NCBI GenBank assembly: GCA_900546345.1
Contig: URCI01000076.1
Location: 1 to 8,422 of the forward strand
Origin: an uncultured Prevotella sp.
GTDB taxonomy: Bacteria; Bacteroidota; Bacteroidia; Bacteroidales; Bacteroidaceae
Direction: 5' to 3'
Length of the DNA: 8,422 nt
Under the pieces are notes generated by a model, which saw nothing but the letters and a program-made list of their open reading frames with translations, was not told the DNA's origin and made no database searches. Position 1 is the first letter of the stretch. Each line of letters begins with the position of its first letter. Both the position numbers and the translations under genes were made by a program. This document shows positions 1 to 6,142 of the stretch, in pieces.

Positions 1-720
1 CGTCGGCGTCTCGATGGCCGGATAGCTCTTGCGAAAACCGCCGTCGGCGCGTAGCTCCACAGGACGGGCTCCCTGAGTGTAGATGAACTTCTTGCAATAG
101 AACGATATCTCAGAGTTGTAGACCTTATCGGGATCGCTGAGCTTGTAAAGTACTTCAAAGTCCTCGTGACTGCCGCGCACGATGTCGGCATATTCGAGGT
201 TTTCGAGGTAGTTGGGTGTGATCTTCATCACCTCATTGCGATGGGACGACCGGAAGTTGACGTCGTAGTAGATGATGGCACCGTGGTTTCTGGCATAGTC
301 GAGCAGTCCGACGATCTGCGGACGAATCACGGGATTGACGGCAAAAAACGATCCGAAGATCACGATGTCATCGGGATGGATGTCGGGATAGACAAAATCG
401 AGCTGGTCGTGAGGATGATCTTTGTAGAAGATATAGTGTGCATCGTTGTTGTCGTCGAGAAAGGCGAGCGACACCGGCGACTTCGATTCTGGGAAGACAT
501 TGACGTTGGTGGTATCCACGCCGTTGTCCTTGAGAAAACTGACGATATTCTGTCCGACACGGTCGTTGCCGGTTTCACTGATGAAAGTGGTGTTCACGCC
601 GGCACGCGCTAATGAGATGATGGCATTGAACGATGAGCCACCGGGATAAGCACCAATGGGCTGCTCATGCTTGAAGATGATGTCGAGCACCGTCTCTCCT
701 ATTCCTATTACTTTTCGCAT
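1..720 (-). CDS. PfkB-family carbohydrate kinase (fructokinase-like), N-terminal part
   Basis: The reading frame starts with ATG at 720 and stays open for exactly 240 codons to the window edge, so the C-terminal part is missing. The protein begins MRKVIGIGETVLDI, the usual first strand of ribokinase/PfkB kinases. It has the N-terminal family signature with the Gly-Gly pair at residues 27-28 (YPGGSSFNAIISLARAG), a second glycine-rich segment ISETGNDRVG at 48-56, and DVNFR at 153-157, a sugar-kinase core segment. Family members phosphorylate a sugar or nucleoside with ATP in the cytoplasm. The catalytic base motif (DTxGAGD) would lie in the missing half, so activity and substrate cannot be judged. 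Fructose or a similar sugar is a guess by resemblance to Bacteroidales fructokinase-like proteins. The gene is divergent from the M16 peptidase and has its own promoter match at 759-789. The family call is firm; the substrate is not. Confidence 0.93.
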   Translation of the reverse strand, partial: MRKVIGIGETVLDIIFKHEQPIGAYPGGSSFNAIISLARAGVNTTFISETGNDRVGQNIVSFLKDNGVDTTNVNVFPESKSPVSLAFLDDNNDAHYIFYKDHPHDQLDFVYPDIHPDDIVIFGSFFAVNPVIRPQIVGLLDYARNHGAIIYYDVNFRSSHRNEVMKITPNYLENLEYADIVRGSHEDFEVLYKLSDPDKVYNSEISFYCKKFIYTQGARPVELRADGGFRKSYPAIETPT

Positions 721-758
721 TTTAATTGTGTGTTTTCTGAGGGGTGATTTTCAAAGTG

Positions 759-789
759 CAAATATCTGAAAAATATGGCATAAATCAAA
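759..789 (-). promoter_or_regulatory. Bacteroidetes-type promoter of the PfkB kinase gene
   Basis: Read on the minus strand, a -33 TTTG (plus positions 786-789) is followed after exactly 19 bases by GATATTTG (759-766). That matches seven of eight bases of the Bacteroidetes -7 consensus TAnnTTTG at the expected spacing. Transcription would begin near 752, giving a leader of about 30 bases before the ATG at 720. This is a consensus match only; no start site has been measured. Confidence 0.6.
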
Positions 790-800
790 GGGATTTTGCG

Positions 801-808
801 TATTTTTG
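801..808 (+). promoter_or_regulatory. -7 promoter element of the M16 peptidase gene
   Basis: TATTTTTG is an exact match to the Bacteroidetes -7 consensus TAnnTTTG. It ends eight bases before the ATG at 817, so the message would start at or just before the start codon (near-leaderless). No TTTG is found 19-21 bases upstream, so the -33 part is weak or absent. Confidence 0.5.
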
Positions 809-816
809 CAGGCGAA

Positions 817-2193
817 ATGAAATATAACACATTTACGCTGGCCAACGGGCTACGTATTATCCACCTGCCTTCTGCCGCTTCTGTGGTCTACTGCGGCTAT
901 CAGATCAACGCCGGCTCGCGCAACGAAGACGCCGGCGAGGAGGGGCTTGCACACTTCTGCGAGCACACGACCTTCAAGGGCACTCAGCGACGCCATGCTC
1001 TCAACATCCTGAACTGTCTGGAGAGCGTCGGCGGTGACCTCAACGCATTTACCAACAAGGAAGACACCACCTACTATGCCGCCATCCTCAAGGAGCATGT
1101 GGCAAAAGCTGTGGACTTGCTCACCGACATTGTCTTTCACTCGACATATCCGCAACAGGAAATAGACAAAGAGGTGGAAGTGATCTGCGACGAGATCGAA
1201 AGCTACAACGACTCGCCGGCAGAACTCATCTACGACGAGTTTGAAAACCTGATCTTCCGAGGGCATCCCTTAGGGCACAACATCCTCGGAACGGCTGAGC
1301 GGGTACGCAGCTACACCACTGCTGACGCTCAGCGATTTACACGCCGCTACTACCGTCCCGACAACATGATTTTCTTCGCTTACGGCGATGTGGACTTCCA
1401 CCGGCTGGTGCGTCTTCTCGCCCGGGCGACGAAGGATCTGAAGACAGAAAAGGGTGCAGATCGGGAGCGGCTGCTACTTTCTGCAAACACTTCCTCTCTC
1501 TCATCGAGAGGCAGCCTCTCAGAGGCCGGGCGACAAAAAGAGGAAAGGACAGGCAGCGGCGAAAACAGCCATATAGAAGCCCCTAACGACCAGGAACAAA
1601 TCCCAGCCGGAGGCGAACTGCGACAAAAAGATGAATTGTTTTGCGGAAGGACTTATGTCATTGATAAACAGACCCATCAGGCCCATGTGATGGTCGGCCA
1701 TCGGGGCTATGACGTGCATGACGACCGCCGCATGGCGCTCTATCTGCTCAACAACATCATTGGCGGACCGGGCATGAACGCCAAGCTCAATCTCGCACTG
1801 CGCGAACGCAACGGACTGGTCTATACCGTGGAGAGCTCAATGGTCAGCTATGGCGACACGGGCATATGGAGCGTATACTTCGGATGTGATGAGCACGACA
1901 TCAAACGATGCCTGAGACTGACCCGCGGCGTGGTGCAGAAGTTCATCGACGCTCCGTTGACCGACCGGCAACTGCGTGCTGCGAAGAAACAGATCAAGGG
2001 TCAGATCGGTGTGGCTTGCGACAACCGGGAGAACTTCGCCCTGGATTTTGGAAAGAGCTTCCTCCACTATGGGTGGGAGAAAGACGTCACCGCTCTGTAT
2101 GACAAAATCGATGCGGTGACAGCAAACCAGATCCAGCAGACGGCACAAGACATCATGGCACCGGAGCACTGGACAACGCTGATCTATCAATAG
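817..2193 (+). CDS. M16-family zinc metallopeptidase (pitrilysin/processing-peptidase type)
   Basis: Predicted 458-residue peptidase starting at ATG 817 (MKYNTFTLANGLRI), where the family's first strand begins. An upstream in-frame TTG at 796 would add seven residues but lies across the promoter box. The inverted zinc motif HxxEH is present as HFCEH: ligands H46 and H50, catalytic E49. The third ligand is probably E126, 76 residues after the second histidine as the family requires. The C-terminal half carries the substrate-binding Arg/Tyr pair in LRERNGLVY (R329, Y336). The protein therefore has both halves of an M16B subunit and all active-site residues. Such enzymes degrade or process peptides; the substrate here is unknown. 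No clear signal peptide is seen, which suggests a cytoplasmic site. Residues about 209-273 form a long polar low-complexity linker between the halves, longer than I expect for the family. The gene stands alone, with a hairpin 26 bp after its TAG. Confidence 0.93.
   Translation: MKYNTFTLANGLRIIHLPSAASVVYCGYQINAGSRNEDAGEEGLAHFCEHTTFKGTQRRHALNILNCLESVGGDLNAFTNKEDTTYYAAILKEHVAKAVDLLTDIVFHSTYPQQEIDKEVEVICDEIESYNDSPAELIYDEFENLIFRGHPLGHNILGTAERVRSYTTADAQRFTRRYYRPDNMIFFAYGDVDFHRLVRLLARATKDLKTEKGADRERLLLSANTSSLSSRGSLSEAGRQKEERTGSGENSHIEAPNDQEQIPAGGELRQKDELFCGRTYVIDKQTHQAHVMVGHRGYDVHDDRRMALYLLNNIIGGPGMNAKLNLALRERNGLVYTVESSMVSYGDTGIWSVYFGCDEHDIKRCLRLTRGVVQKFIDAPLTDRQLRAAKKQIKGQIGVACDNRENFALDFGKSFLHYGWEKDVTALYDKIDAVTANQIQQTAQDIMAPEHWTTLIYQ
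1441..1635 (+). repeat. Low-complexity linker insertion in the M16 gene with short direct and inverted repeats
   Basis: This in-frame stretch encodes a polar segment rich in Ser, Gly, Glu, Gln, Arg and Lys, between the last recognisable part of the N-terminal M16 domain and the conserved KQTHQAHVMVGHRGY segment. The 12-mer GCGACAAAAAGA occurs at 1530-1541 and again at 1620-1631, exactly 90 bp apart and in the same frame, so both copies encode RQK followed by an acidic residue. Between 1493 and 1525 the arms CCTCTC, GAGAGG, CCTCTC and AGAGG alternate and can form competing hairpins. The reading frame is intact. Confidence 0.65.
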
Positions 2194-2219
2194 CACGGCA
2201 AAGGAAAGACATACACCAA

Positions 2220-2267
2220 GTGCGCACGGAGGAAGTTTATTGACAAAACTATCTCCGCGCGCACTTT
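2220..2267 (+). terminator. Hairpin after the M16 gene, candidate terminator
   Basis: GTGCGCACGGAG (2220-2231) can pair with CTCCGCGCGCAC (2253-2264), 11 of 12 positions, with one A/C mismatch in the plus transcript. Inside it AGTTT (2234-2238) pairs with AAACT (2246-2250), leaving a seven-base loop. TTTCGTT follows, which is only a weak U-tract. It begins 26 bp after the M16 stop, where a terminator would be expected. Confidence 0.5.
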
Positions 2268-2409
2268 CGTTCTAGAAAGAAAATTCCGCAGAAAACCACA
2301 AACTGCCATCCCCAAACAGACGAAAAACAAGACGAAAACAGTCACGAAAGCCACTTGATGATATAAAAACACTGGTTTTTGCGGATCAAAACACTGAGTT
2401 GTAGAGACA

Positions 2410-2465
2410 AAAAGGCTGAGATGACGAAAAATTCTCTAGAGAATTTTTCGTCATCTCAGCCTTTT
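2410..2465. terminator. Perfect 56-bp palindrome, probable bidirectional terminator
   Basis: Two 28-bp arms meet at CTCT|AGAG (2437/2438) with no mismatch. The outer part is AAAAGGCTGAGATGACG and its complement, so either transcript gives a GC-containing stem preceded by A residues and followed by Us. The inner part is AT-rich (AAAAATTCTCT). It lies about 230-245 bp from both convergent stop codons (2193 and 2670), which fits shared termination of the M16 gene and the dapB-WbqC operon. It could also be a member of a dispersed palindromic repeat family. Confidence 0.7.
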
Positions 2466-2669
2466 GATAAATACAGGAAAGCCTTCTAAAATATAAATAG
2501 CTCAGAATCAACAATTTAAAAAAATCACGGATTTTTGCGAAAATCACGCAAAAGTCGGCGTCACTGCAAAAAAATCGATTCTCAGAGGCGGAAAATTGTC
2601 AGTTTATAAGACAATGATGTGCTTAGCAGCAAAGCGGTAGTCCACCAGCCACACGCTTGTCTAGGTCCA

Positions 2670-3344
2670 TCACAAATAGAGCATGGCCTCGTTGCCTTCA
2701 TTGAAGAGCAGATCGAGAATGCTGAGATTGGGCAGGAAGCCAAACTTTTGCTTGTAGACCTGGTAATAAGGGCGGGGACAGAAATCAGTGTCGGGCAACG
2801 GATGTTTCGGGCGGATGACTTCGCGGTAATCAGCCCAACACGCTCCATTTTCAGCGATTTCATCGGAAGAAAACGAGGAATTCAGCGTTTTGTCGCAGTC
2901 GGCGGAGGCGCTCAGTTTGACGTATTCGTCAGTACGGCGCAGTGTCGGATGGATGTCCAGCAGCTCACACATCTTCTCTGTAATAGCCAGGTCGTAGTCC
3001 AACAAAAACTGCCACCTCTTTTCAAAGAACGGCCGTAGGTCGTCGGCATAAAACTCAAAGAAGGGACTCTCGCCGTAGGCAGAGGCGAGCGCATTCCAAT
3101 GGAGATGGCGCCAGGCACCGTGATCACTGATGCGGATGTCGCGCATCTCACACTTCAACCCGTCATAGCGTTCGATCGGCACAGTGAGCGTCTGTGTGCC
3201 CTGCGTGGTGGCGATAACGCAGCGATTGCGGTAGGTCTGCTTGATGAAGTGGTCATGCTGCTCGATATAGCAAAGACCATAGCGATTGAGCTTCTGATAC
3301 CATTGCACAGGACCGAAATAAGTGGCGGAGAGAAGAGCTTTCAA
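2670..3344 (-). CDS. WbqC-like family protein
   Basis: Predicted product of 224 residues. It resembles the WbqC-like family by its N-terminus (LLSATYFGPVQWYQKL), IEQHDHFIKQTYRNRC at about 28-42, the very characteristic RDIRISDHGAWRHLHWNAL at 68-86, and SPFFEFYADD at 93-102. The family is named after an O-antigen locus gene, but its biochemical activity is not settled; many Bacteroidota encode one near the signal peptidase gene. No ATG lies near the expected N-terminus. The first in-frame start that fits family length is TTG at 3344, giving MKALLSATYFG. The frame is open further upstream to 3563, but that part overlaps the S26 paralog and reads like a shadow. It is the last gene of the dapB-lepB-S26 operon, 43 bp after the previous stop. 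A tandem repeat and a mini-frame sit at its start. The family call is good; function and exact start are uncertain. Confidence 0.85.
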   Translation of the reverse strand: MKALLSATYFGPVQWYQKLNRYGLCYIEQHDHFIKQTYRNRCVIATTQGTQTLTVPIERYDGLKCEMRDIRISDHGAWRHLHWNALASAYGESPFFEFYADDLRPFFEKRWQFLLDYDLAITEKMCELLDIHPTLRRTDEYVKLSASADCDKTLNSSFSSDEIAENGACWADYREVIRPKHPLPDTDFCPRPYYQVYKQKFGFLPNLSILDLLFNEGNEAMLYL

Positions 3345-3391
3345 TGTTGAATGATGAATGTTGAATGATGAATTGCGAGGCTGGTGGTCAT
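3341..3391 (-). other. 16-codon leader frame linking the S26 paralog stop to the WbqC start
   Basis: On the minus strand the S26 paralog ends ATGA, where its TGA stop (3390-3388) overlaps an ATG (3391-3389). From that ATG a short frame encodes MTTSLAIHHSTFIIQH and stops at TGA 3343-3341, which itself overlaps the proposed TTG start of WbqC (3344-3342) as TTGA. The two stop-start overlaps would allow translational coupling. The peptide is spelled mostly by the 14-bp repeat, so it is unlikely to be functional in itself. Confidence 0.35.
3343..3370. repeat. 14-bp tandem duplication at the WbqC start
   Basis: AATGTTGAATGATG occurs twice in direct succession (3343-3356 and 3357-3370), followed by a partial third unit AAT. 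On the minus strand this reads CATCATTCAACATT twice, immediately before and into the TTG start of WbqC. Because 14 is not a multiple of three, copy number changes the reading frame between the ATG at 3391 and the WbqC coding sequence. Confidence 0.9.
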
Positions 3392-3810
3392 AATTTATAG
3401 GCCTTTCCCACCATCTGATGGAGGTGCACGAGGGTCTGTCCCTGCCCTGTGTTGACGAGATAGATCTTGCAGTCGGTGCAACGGCACTTATGGCAACAGC
3501 GCAGCGGAATGCGGAAGCGTTGCCTGCCCAGTCGGATGGTGTCGCCCGGAAGCGCCTCGACACGCCCGATGTTCATAGGGCTGTCGGCATAGCGGCTCGT
3601 CACTCGCCAGTCGGGATAATAGAGCACCAGGTCACCCCTTTGGAAATTGTCACGCACCAACTTATTCACCATCACCCGGTCGCCCTTGTGGTACTGATGA
3701 CCAAATGAGGACGGAAGCGTGCAGATGGCAAAGGCAAAGGTGTGCACCAGCACCACGAAAGCCGTGGCGGCACAGAGTGCGATGACAAATTTCAGCGTTT
3801 GTTTGAGCAA
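3388..3810 (-). CDS. Short S26 signal-peptidase-like paralog, probably catalytically inactive
   Basis: About 140 residues if started at TTG 3810. One membrane segment spans residues 7-29. Then comes TLPSSFGHQYHKGDRVMVNKL (31-51), which aligns with signal peptidase box B, where S35 falls at the nucleophile position but the usual Met-x-Pro-Thr is lost. IGRVEALPGD (81-90) aligns with the box D pattern VKRxVGLPGD of the neighbouring LepB, but glycine (G82) stands where the catalytic lysine should be. The C-terminal SRxxG box seen in LepB is absent. A cysteine cluster follows: C105, C106, C109, C111 and C114 with H107. I infer a membrane-anchored, largely periplasmic protein that no longer cleaves signal peptides and may bind metal. 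An ATG at 3879 is in frame and would add 23 residues, but it lies inside a strong hairpin and adds nothing family-like, so I prefer the TTG. It lies between lepB and WbqC in the same operon. Confidence 0.75.
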   Translation of the reverse strand: MLKQTLKFVIALCAATAFVVLVHTFAFAICTLPSSFGHQYHKGDRVMVNKLVRDNFQRGDLVLYYPDWRVTSRYADSPMNIGRVEALPGDTIRLGRQRFRIPLRCCHKCRCTDCKIYLVNTGQGQTLVHLHQMVGKAYKL

Positions 3811-3850
3811 GGTCTCTATATATAATAAGGAGTGAACAAAAACGCAAGCG

Positions 3851-3881
3851 CCACGACACGCTCCCAAAGAGCATGTCATGG
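3851..3881 (-). promoter_or_regulatory. Intercistronic RNA hairpin between lepB and the S26 paralog
   Basis: The minus-strand RNA can form a 13-bp stem, CCATGACATGCTC with GAGCGTGTCGTGG around a five-base loop, including two U-G pairs. The same bases on the plus strand would give A-C mismatches, so the fold is specific to the operon message. It starts 10 bp after the lepB stop codon and hides the ATG at 3879 in its 5' arm. A TTTTT run follows eight bases later, so it could act as a partial terminator or an mRNA stabiliser. Confidence 0.55.
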
Positions 3882-3891
3882 CTGCCTGATT

Positions 3892-5337
3892 CTACTTGAT
3901 GTTGTCTACCCAGCGGAAGAGCCGGTTCCAACGGATGCCACTGAAACCATGGCGGTCGGGGTCAGAGCTCCACCAGATGAAGATCGGCTTACCCACGATG
4001 TGGTCTTCGGGCACAAAGCCCCAATAGCGCGAGTCTTCCGAGTTGTGGCGGTTGTCACCCATCATCCAGTAGTAGTCCATCTTGAACGTGTAGCTCTTGG
4101 CGGGCTTACCGTTGATATAGATGCGGTTGTTTTTCACCACGAGCTGGTTGTGCTCATAGACTCGGATGGGTCGCTCATAGATGGCGATGTTGTCCATGGT
4201 GAGCTTCAGCGTGGCACCTTTCTTCGGGATCCAGATGGGTCCGTAGTTGTCGCGCGTCCATCCCGTGACCATGTTCATCGGGTAGAGATCACCAGTGACA
4301 GCGTCGTTGACGATATGAATGCTGGCCACAAGATCCTTGCGATGGGAGAGATAGTTCACGGCGCGCTTGGTCAGCGGCATGGCTCCGCCCTGATTGAGAT
4401 AGCTCAGATCTTCCATGGAAATGCCCAAGTCTTTCAGCACGTCATCGGGCAGATCGCGTTTGAGCTTGACGTAATAGAAGTACTGCACATTGTCAGGCTC
4501 TTTGTTGGCCTTGCCATCAAGGTAGACGATGCGGTTCTTGATCTGCAGGGTCTGTCCCGGCAAACCGACGCAACGCTTGACATAGTTCTCGCGGCGGTCG
4601 GTAGGACGGTGATCGATCATGCCATACTGCACTGGGTTTTGCTGGATATATCCGCGTCCCAAGTTGTAGATCATATTGAAATAGTCGAGCTGTCCTTGCC
4701 GGTTGAGCGTGGCAGGATTGACGGGATTGGGGTTCTGGCTGTGATAGAGCTCAGTACCAAAGTCGTAGCACATGGTATAGTAGCTATTGGCGTATTGGTC
4801 TTCGGTGAGGATGGTGTCACCGGCCGGATAGTTAAACACTACGATGTCGTTGAGCTTGACATGCCCCAATCCCTTCACGCGGCGATAGTTCCAATGGGGC
4901 CACTCGATGTAGCTCTTGGTGTGGATGATGGGCAGGGTGTGCTGTGTGAGGGGCATGGTGAGGGGCGTCTCGGGGATGCGCGGACCATAGCTGAGCTTGG
5001 AAACAAAGAGGTAGTCGCCCGTGAGCAGACTCTTCTCCAGGGAACTCGATGGGATGACGTAGTTCTGGAAAGCAAAGAGGTTGATGAAGTACACGGCCAC
5101 CAGTGCAAACACCAGCGCGTCGACCCAACTCATGATAAAGCGCACGGGTCCCTCGGCATCTTTCCACCAAGTCCAGTGAATCTTCTTGGTAATATAGTTA
5201 TCAAAGATGAACGGGACGATGATGAGTCCCAGCCAGCTCTTCACCCAAAGGAGGAAGAGCAGATAGAGCGCAGTGACGATGCCAAACTTGGTCCACTGCT
5301 TCTTCATGTTCATCTTGGCTTTTTCCTTGTCGATCAT
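3892..5337 (-). CDS. lepB: Signal peptidase I
   Basis: Predicted 481-residue membrane peptidase that removes signal peptides from secreted proteins at the outer face of the inner membrane. Hydrophobic segments lie at about 18-46 and 69-91. Box B reads IPSSSLEKSLLTGDYLFVSK, with nucleophile S99. The general base is K254 in NYVKRCVGLPGQ. Box E is complete: GDNRHNSEDSRYWG at 427-440. The serine/lysine dyad is therefore intact. A long segment between boxes B and D, and another of about 150 residues between D and E, make it much longer than the 324-residue E. coli enzyme; this size is usual for Bacteroidota as I recall. Start ATG 5337 is 24 bp after the dapB stop; in-frame ATGs at codons 9 and 11 are alternatives that leave the membrane segments intact. 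It is the second gene of the dapB operon and is followed by a degenerate paralog. Confidence 0.96.
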   Translation of the reverse strand: MIDKEKAKMNMKKQWTKFGIVTALYLLFLLWVKSWLGLIIVPFIFDNYITKKIHWTWWKDAEGPVRFIMSWVDALVFALVAVYFINLFAFQNYVIPSSSLEKSLLTGDYLFVSKLSYGPRIPETPLTMPLTQHTLPIIHTKSYIEWPHWNYRRVKGLGHVKLNDIVVFNYPAGDTILTEDQYANSYYTMCYDFGTELYHSQNPNPVNPATLNRQGQLDYFNMIYNLGRGYIQQNPVQYGMIDHRPTDRRENYVKRCVGLPGQTLQIKNRIVYLDGKANKEPDNVQYFYYVKLKRDLPDDVLKDLGISMEDLSYLNQGGAMPLTKRAVNYLSHRKDLVASIHIVNDAVTGDLYPMNMVTGWTRDNYGPIWIPKKGATLKLTMDNIAIYERPIRVYEHNQLVVKNNRIYINGKPAKSYTFKMDYYWMMGDNRHNSEDSRYWGFVPEDHIVGKPIFIWWSSDPDRHGFSGIRWNRLFRWVDNIK

Positions 5338-5361
5338 GTTTTATTTGTTACGGATAATGGT

Positions 5362-6117
5362 TTAGAACTTAAACAAGTCGCTTGTGGTGAGCAGTCCTGT
5401 ATGGTTTTGTGTGAACTCTGCGGCGAGGACGGCACCGAGAGCAAAGCCTTTGCGGCTGTGGGCATCGTGGGTGATGGTGATACTGTCGGCCTCGGAGTCG
5501 TAGTTGATGGAGTGGATGCCGGGAACCTCATCGTGGCGGATGCTGTCGACGAGCAGCTCATCGGGCCGATGCTCCTCCGTACCGTCGACGTGCCCGTCGT
5601 CCCACACGGTAGTGCCGGCCTTCCACGATGTCTTGCGGTCAAGGCGGTCGACAATGTCCTCAGCCAAGGTGATGGCCGTGCCCGACGGGGCGTCGAGTTT
5701 GTGGATATGGTGTGTCTCGGTCATCTTCACGTCGTACTGCGGGAACTGGTTCATGATTTTGGCCAGATACTTATTGACGGCAGAGAAGATCGCCACGCCA
5801 ATGGAGAAGTTACTGGCCCAAAAGAGCGTCTGCTTCCCGTCCTTGCAGAGGGCTTCCACATCGGCCTTGTGATCTTTCATCCAGCCCGTGGATCCACTCA
5901 CCACCTTGACGTTGTGGGCGAAGGCGCGCTGATAGTTGCCATAAGCAGCTGAGGGATTTGTGAACTCTATGGCGACGTCGGCAGACGCAAAGGCGGGGCT
6001 GTCGAAATCGTCCTGGTTGTTGACATCAATCTTACAAACAATCTCGTGGCCACGCTCCAGGGCGATCTGCTCGATCATATGCCCCATCTTGCCATAGCCA
6101 ATCAAAGCTATTTTCAT
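5362..6117 (-). CDS. dapB: 4-hydroxy-tetrahydrodipicolinate reductase
   Basis: Predicted 251-residue cytoplasmic enzyme that uses NAD(P)H to reduce 4-hydroxy-tetrahydrodipicolinate in the diaminopimelate/lysine pathway, supplying peptidoglycan cross-links and lysine. The N-terminal Rossmann fold carries GYGKMG at 7-12. The segment ASNFSIGV lies at 101-108. The DapB signature ETHHIHKLDAPSGTA occupies 134-148, with the catalytic histidine pair H136/H137 and K140. Length is close to the family norm and both ends are intact. ATG 6117 directly begins the Rossmann strand MKIALIGYG. It is the first gene of the minus-strand operon with lepB 24 bp downstream, and has a -7 promoter match about 26 bp upstream. 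The pairing of a cell-wall precursor gene with protein-export genes looks like a general housekeeping arrangement. Confidence 0.97.
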   Translation of the reverse strand: MKIALIGYGKMGHMIEQIALERGHEIVCKIDVNNQDDFDSPAFASADVAIEFTNPSAAYGNYQRAFAHNVKVVSGSTGWMKDHKADVEALCKDGKQTLFWASNFSIGVAIFSAVNKYLAKIMNQFPQYDVKMTETHHIHKLDAPSGTAITLAEDIVDRLDRKTSWKAGTTVWDDGHVDGTEEHRPDELLVDSIRHDEVPGIHSINYDSEADSITITHDAHSRKGFALGAVLAAEFTQNHTGLLTTSDLFKF

Positions 6118-6142
6118 GTATTTCCGGAATTAAACGTTTCTG

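Larger units (their letters stand above)
2194..2669. other. 476-bp gene-free region between convergent genes
   Basis: No credible coding region is seen. The stretch is AT-rich compared with the flanking genes and holds several inverted repeats. They are the hairpin at 2220-2264, an 18-bp near-palindrome around TTCTAGAA (2265-2282, one mismatched pair), a small AAAAAC/GTTTTT hairpin at 2365-2380, the perfect palindrome at 2410-2465, the TTTTGCG/CGCAAAA hairpin at 2533-2553 and ATTGTC/GACAAT at 2595-2615. Both flanking genes point into it, so 3'-end formation is the most likely role. Confidence 0.7.

Noticed and set aside
166..612. A 148-codon open frame on the plus strand
   Set aside because: Mirror of the PfkB kinase, whose signatures are clear on the minus strand.
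796..816. TTG start for the M16 gene
   Set aside because: It would place the start codon upstream of and across the -7 promoter box, and the added MRIFAGE is not part of the family N-terminus; ATG 817 fits better.
2187..2372. A 61-codon minus-strand frame in the intergenic region
   Set aside because: It overlaps the hairpins after M16, resembles no family and has no promoter; likely chance.
3341..3373. Possible CRISPR or direct-repeat array
   Set aside because: Only two adjacent 14-bp units and a fragment, no spacers and no cas genes; it is a simple tandem duplication.
3345..3563. N-terminal extension of WbqC to 3563
   Set aside because: It overlaps most of the S26 paralog in another frame, reads as low-complexity Arg/Ser-rich sequence, and the family N-terminus begins right after the TTG at 3344.
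3832..5952. A 706-codon open frame on the plus strand
   Set aside because: It lies antisense to lepB and dapB, whose motifs are complete, and its product is a Val/Asp/His/Gly-rich string with no recognisable domain, as expected of a mirror frame in biased coding DNA.
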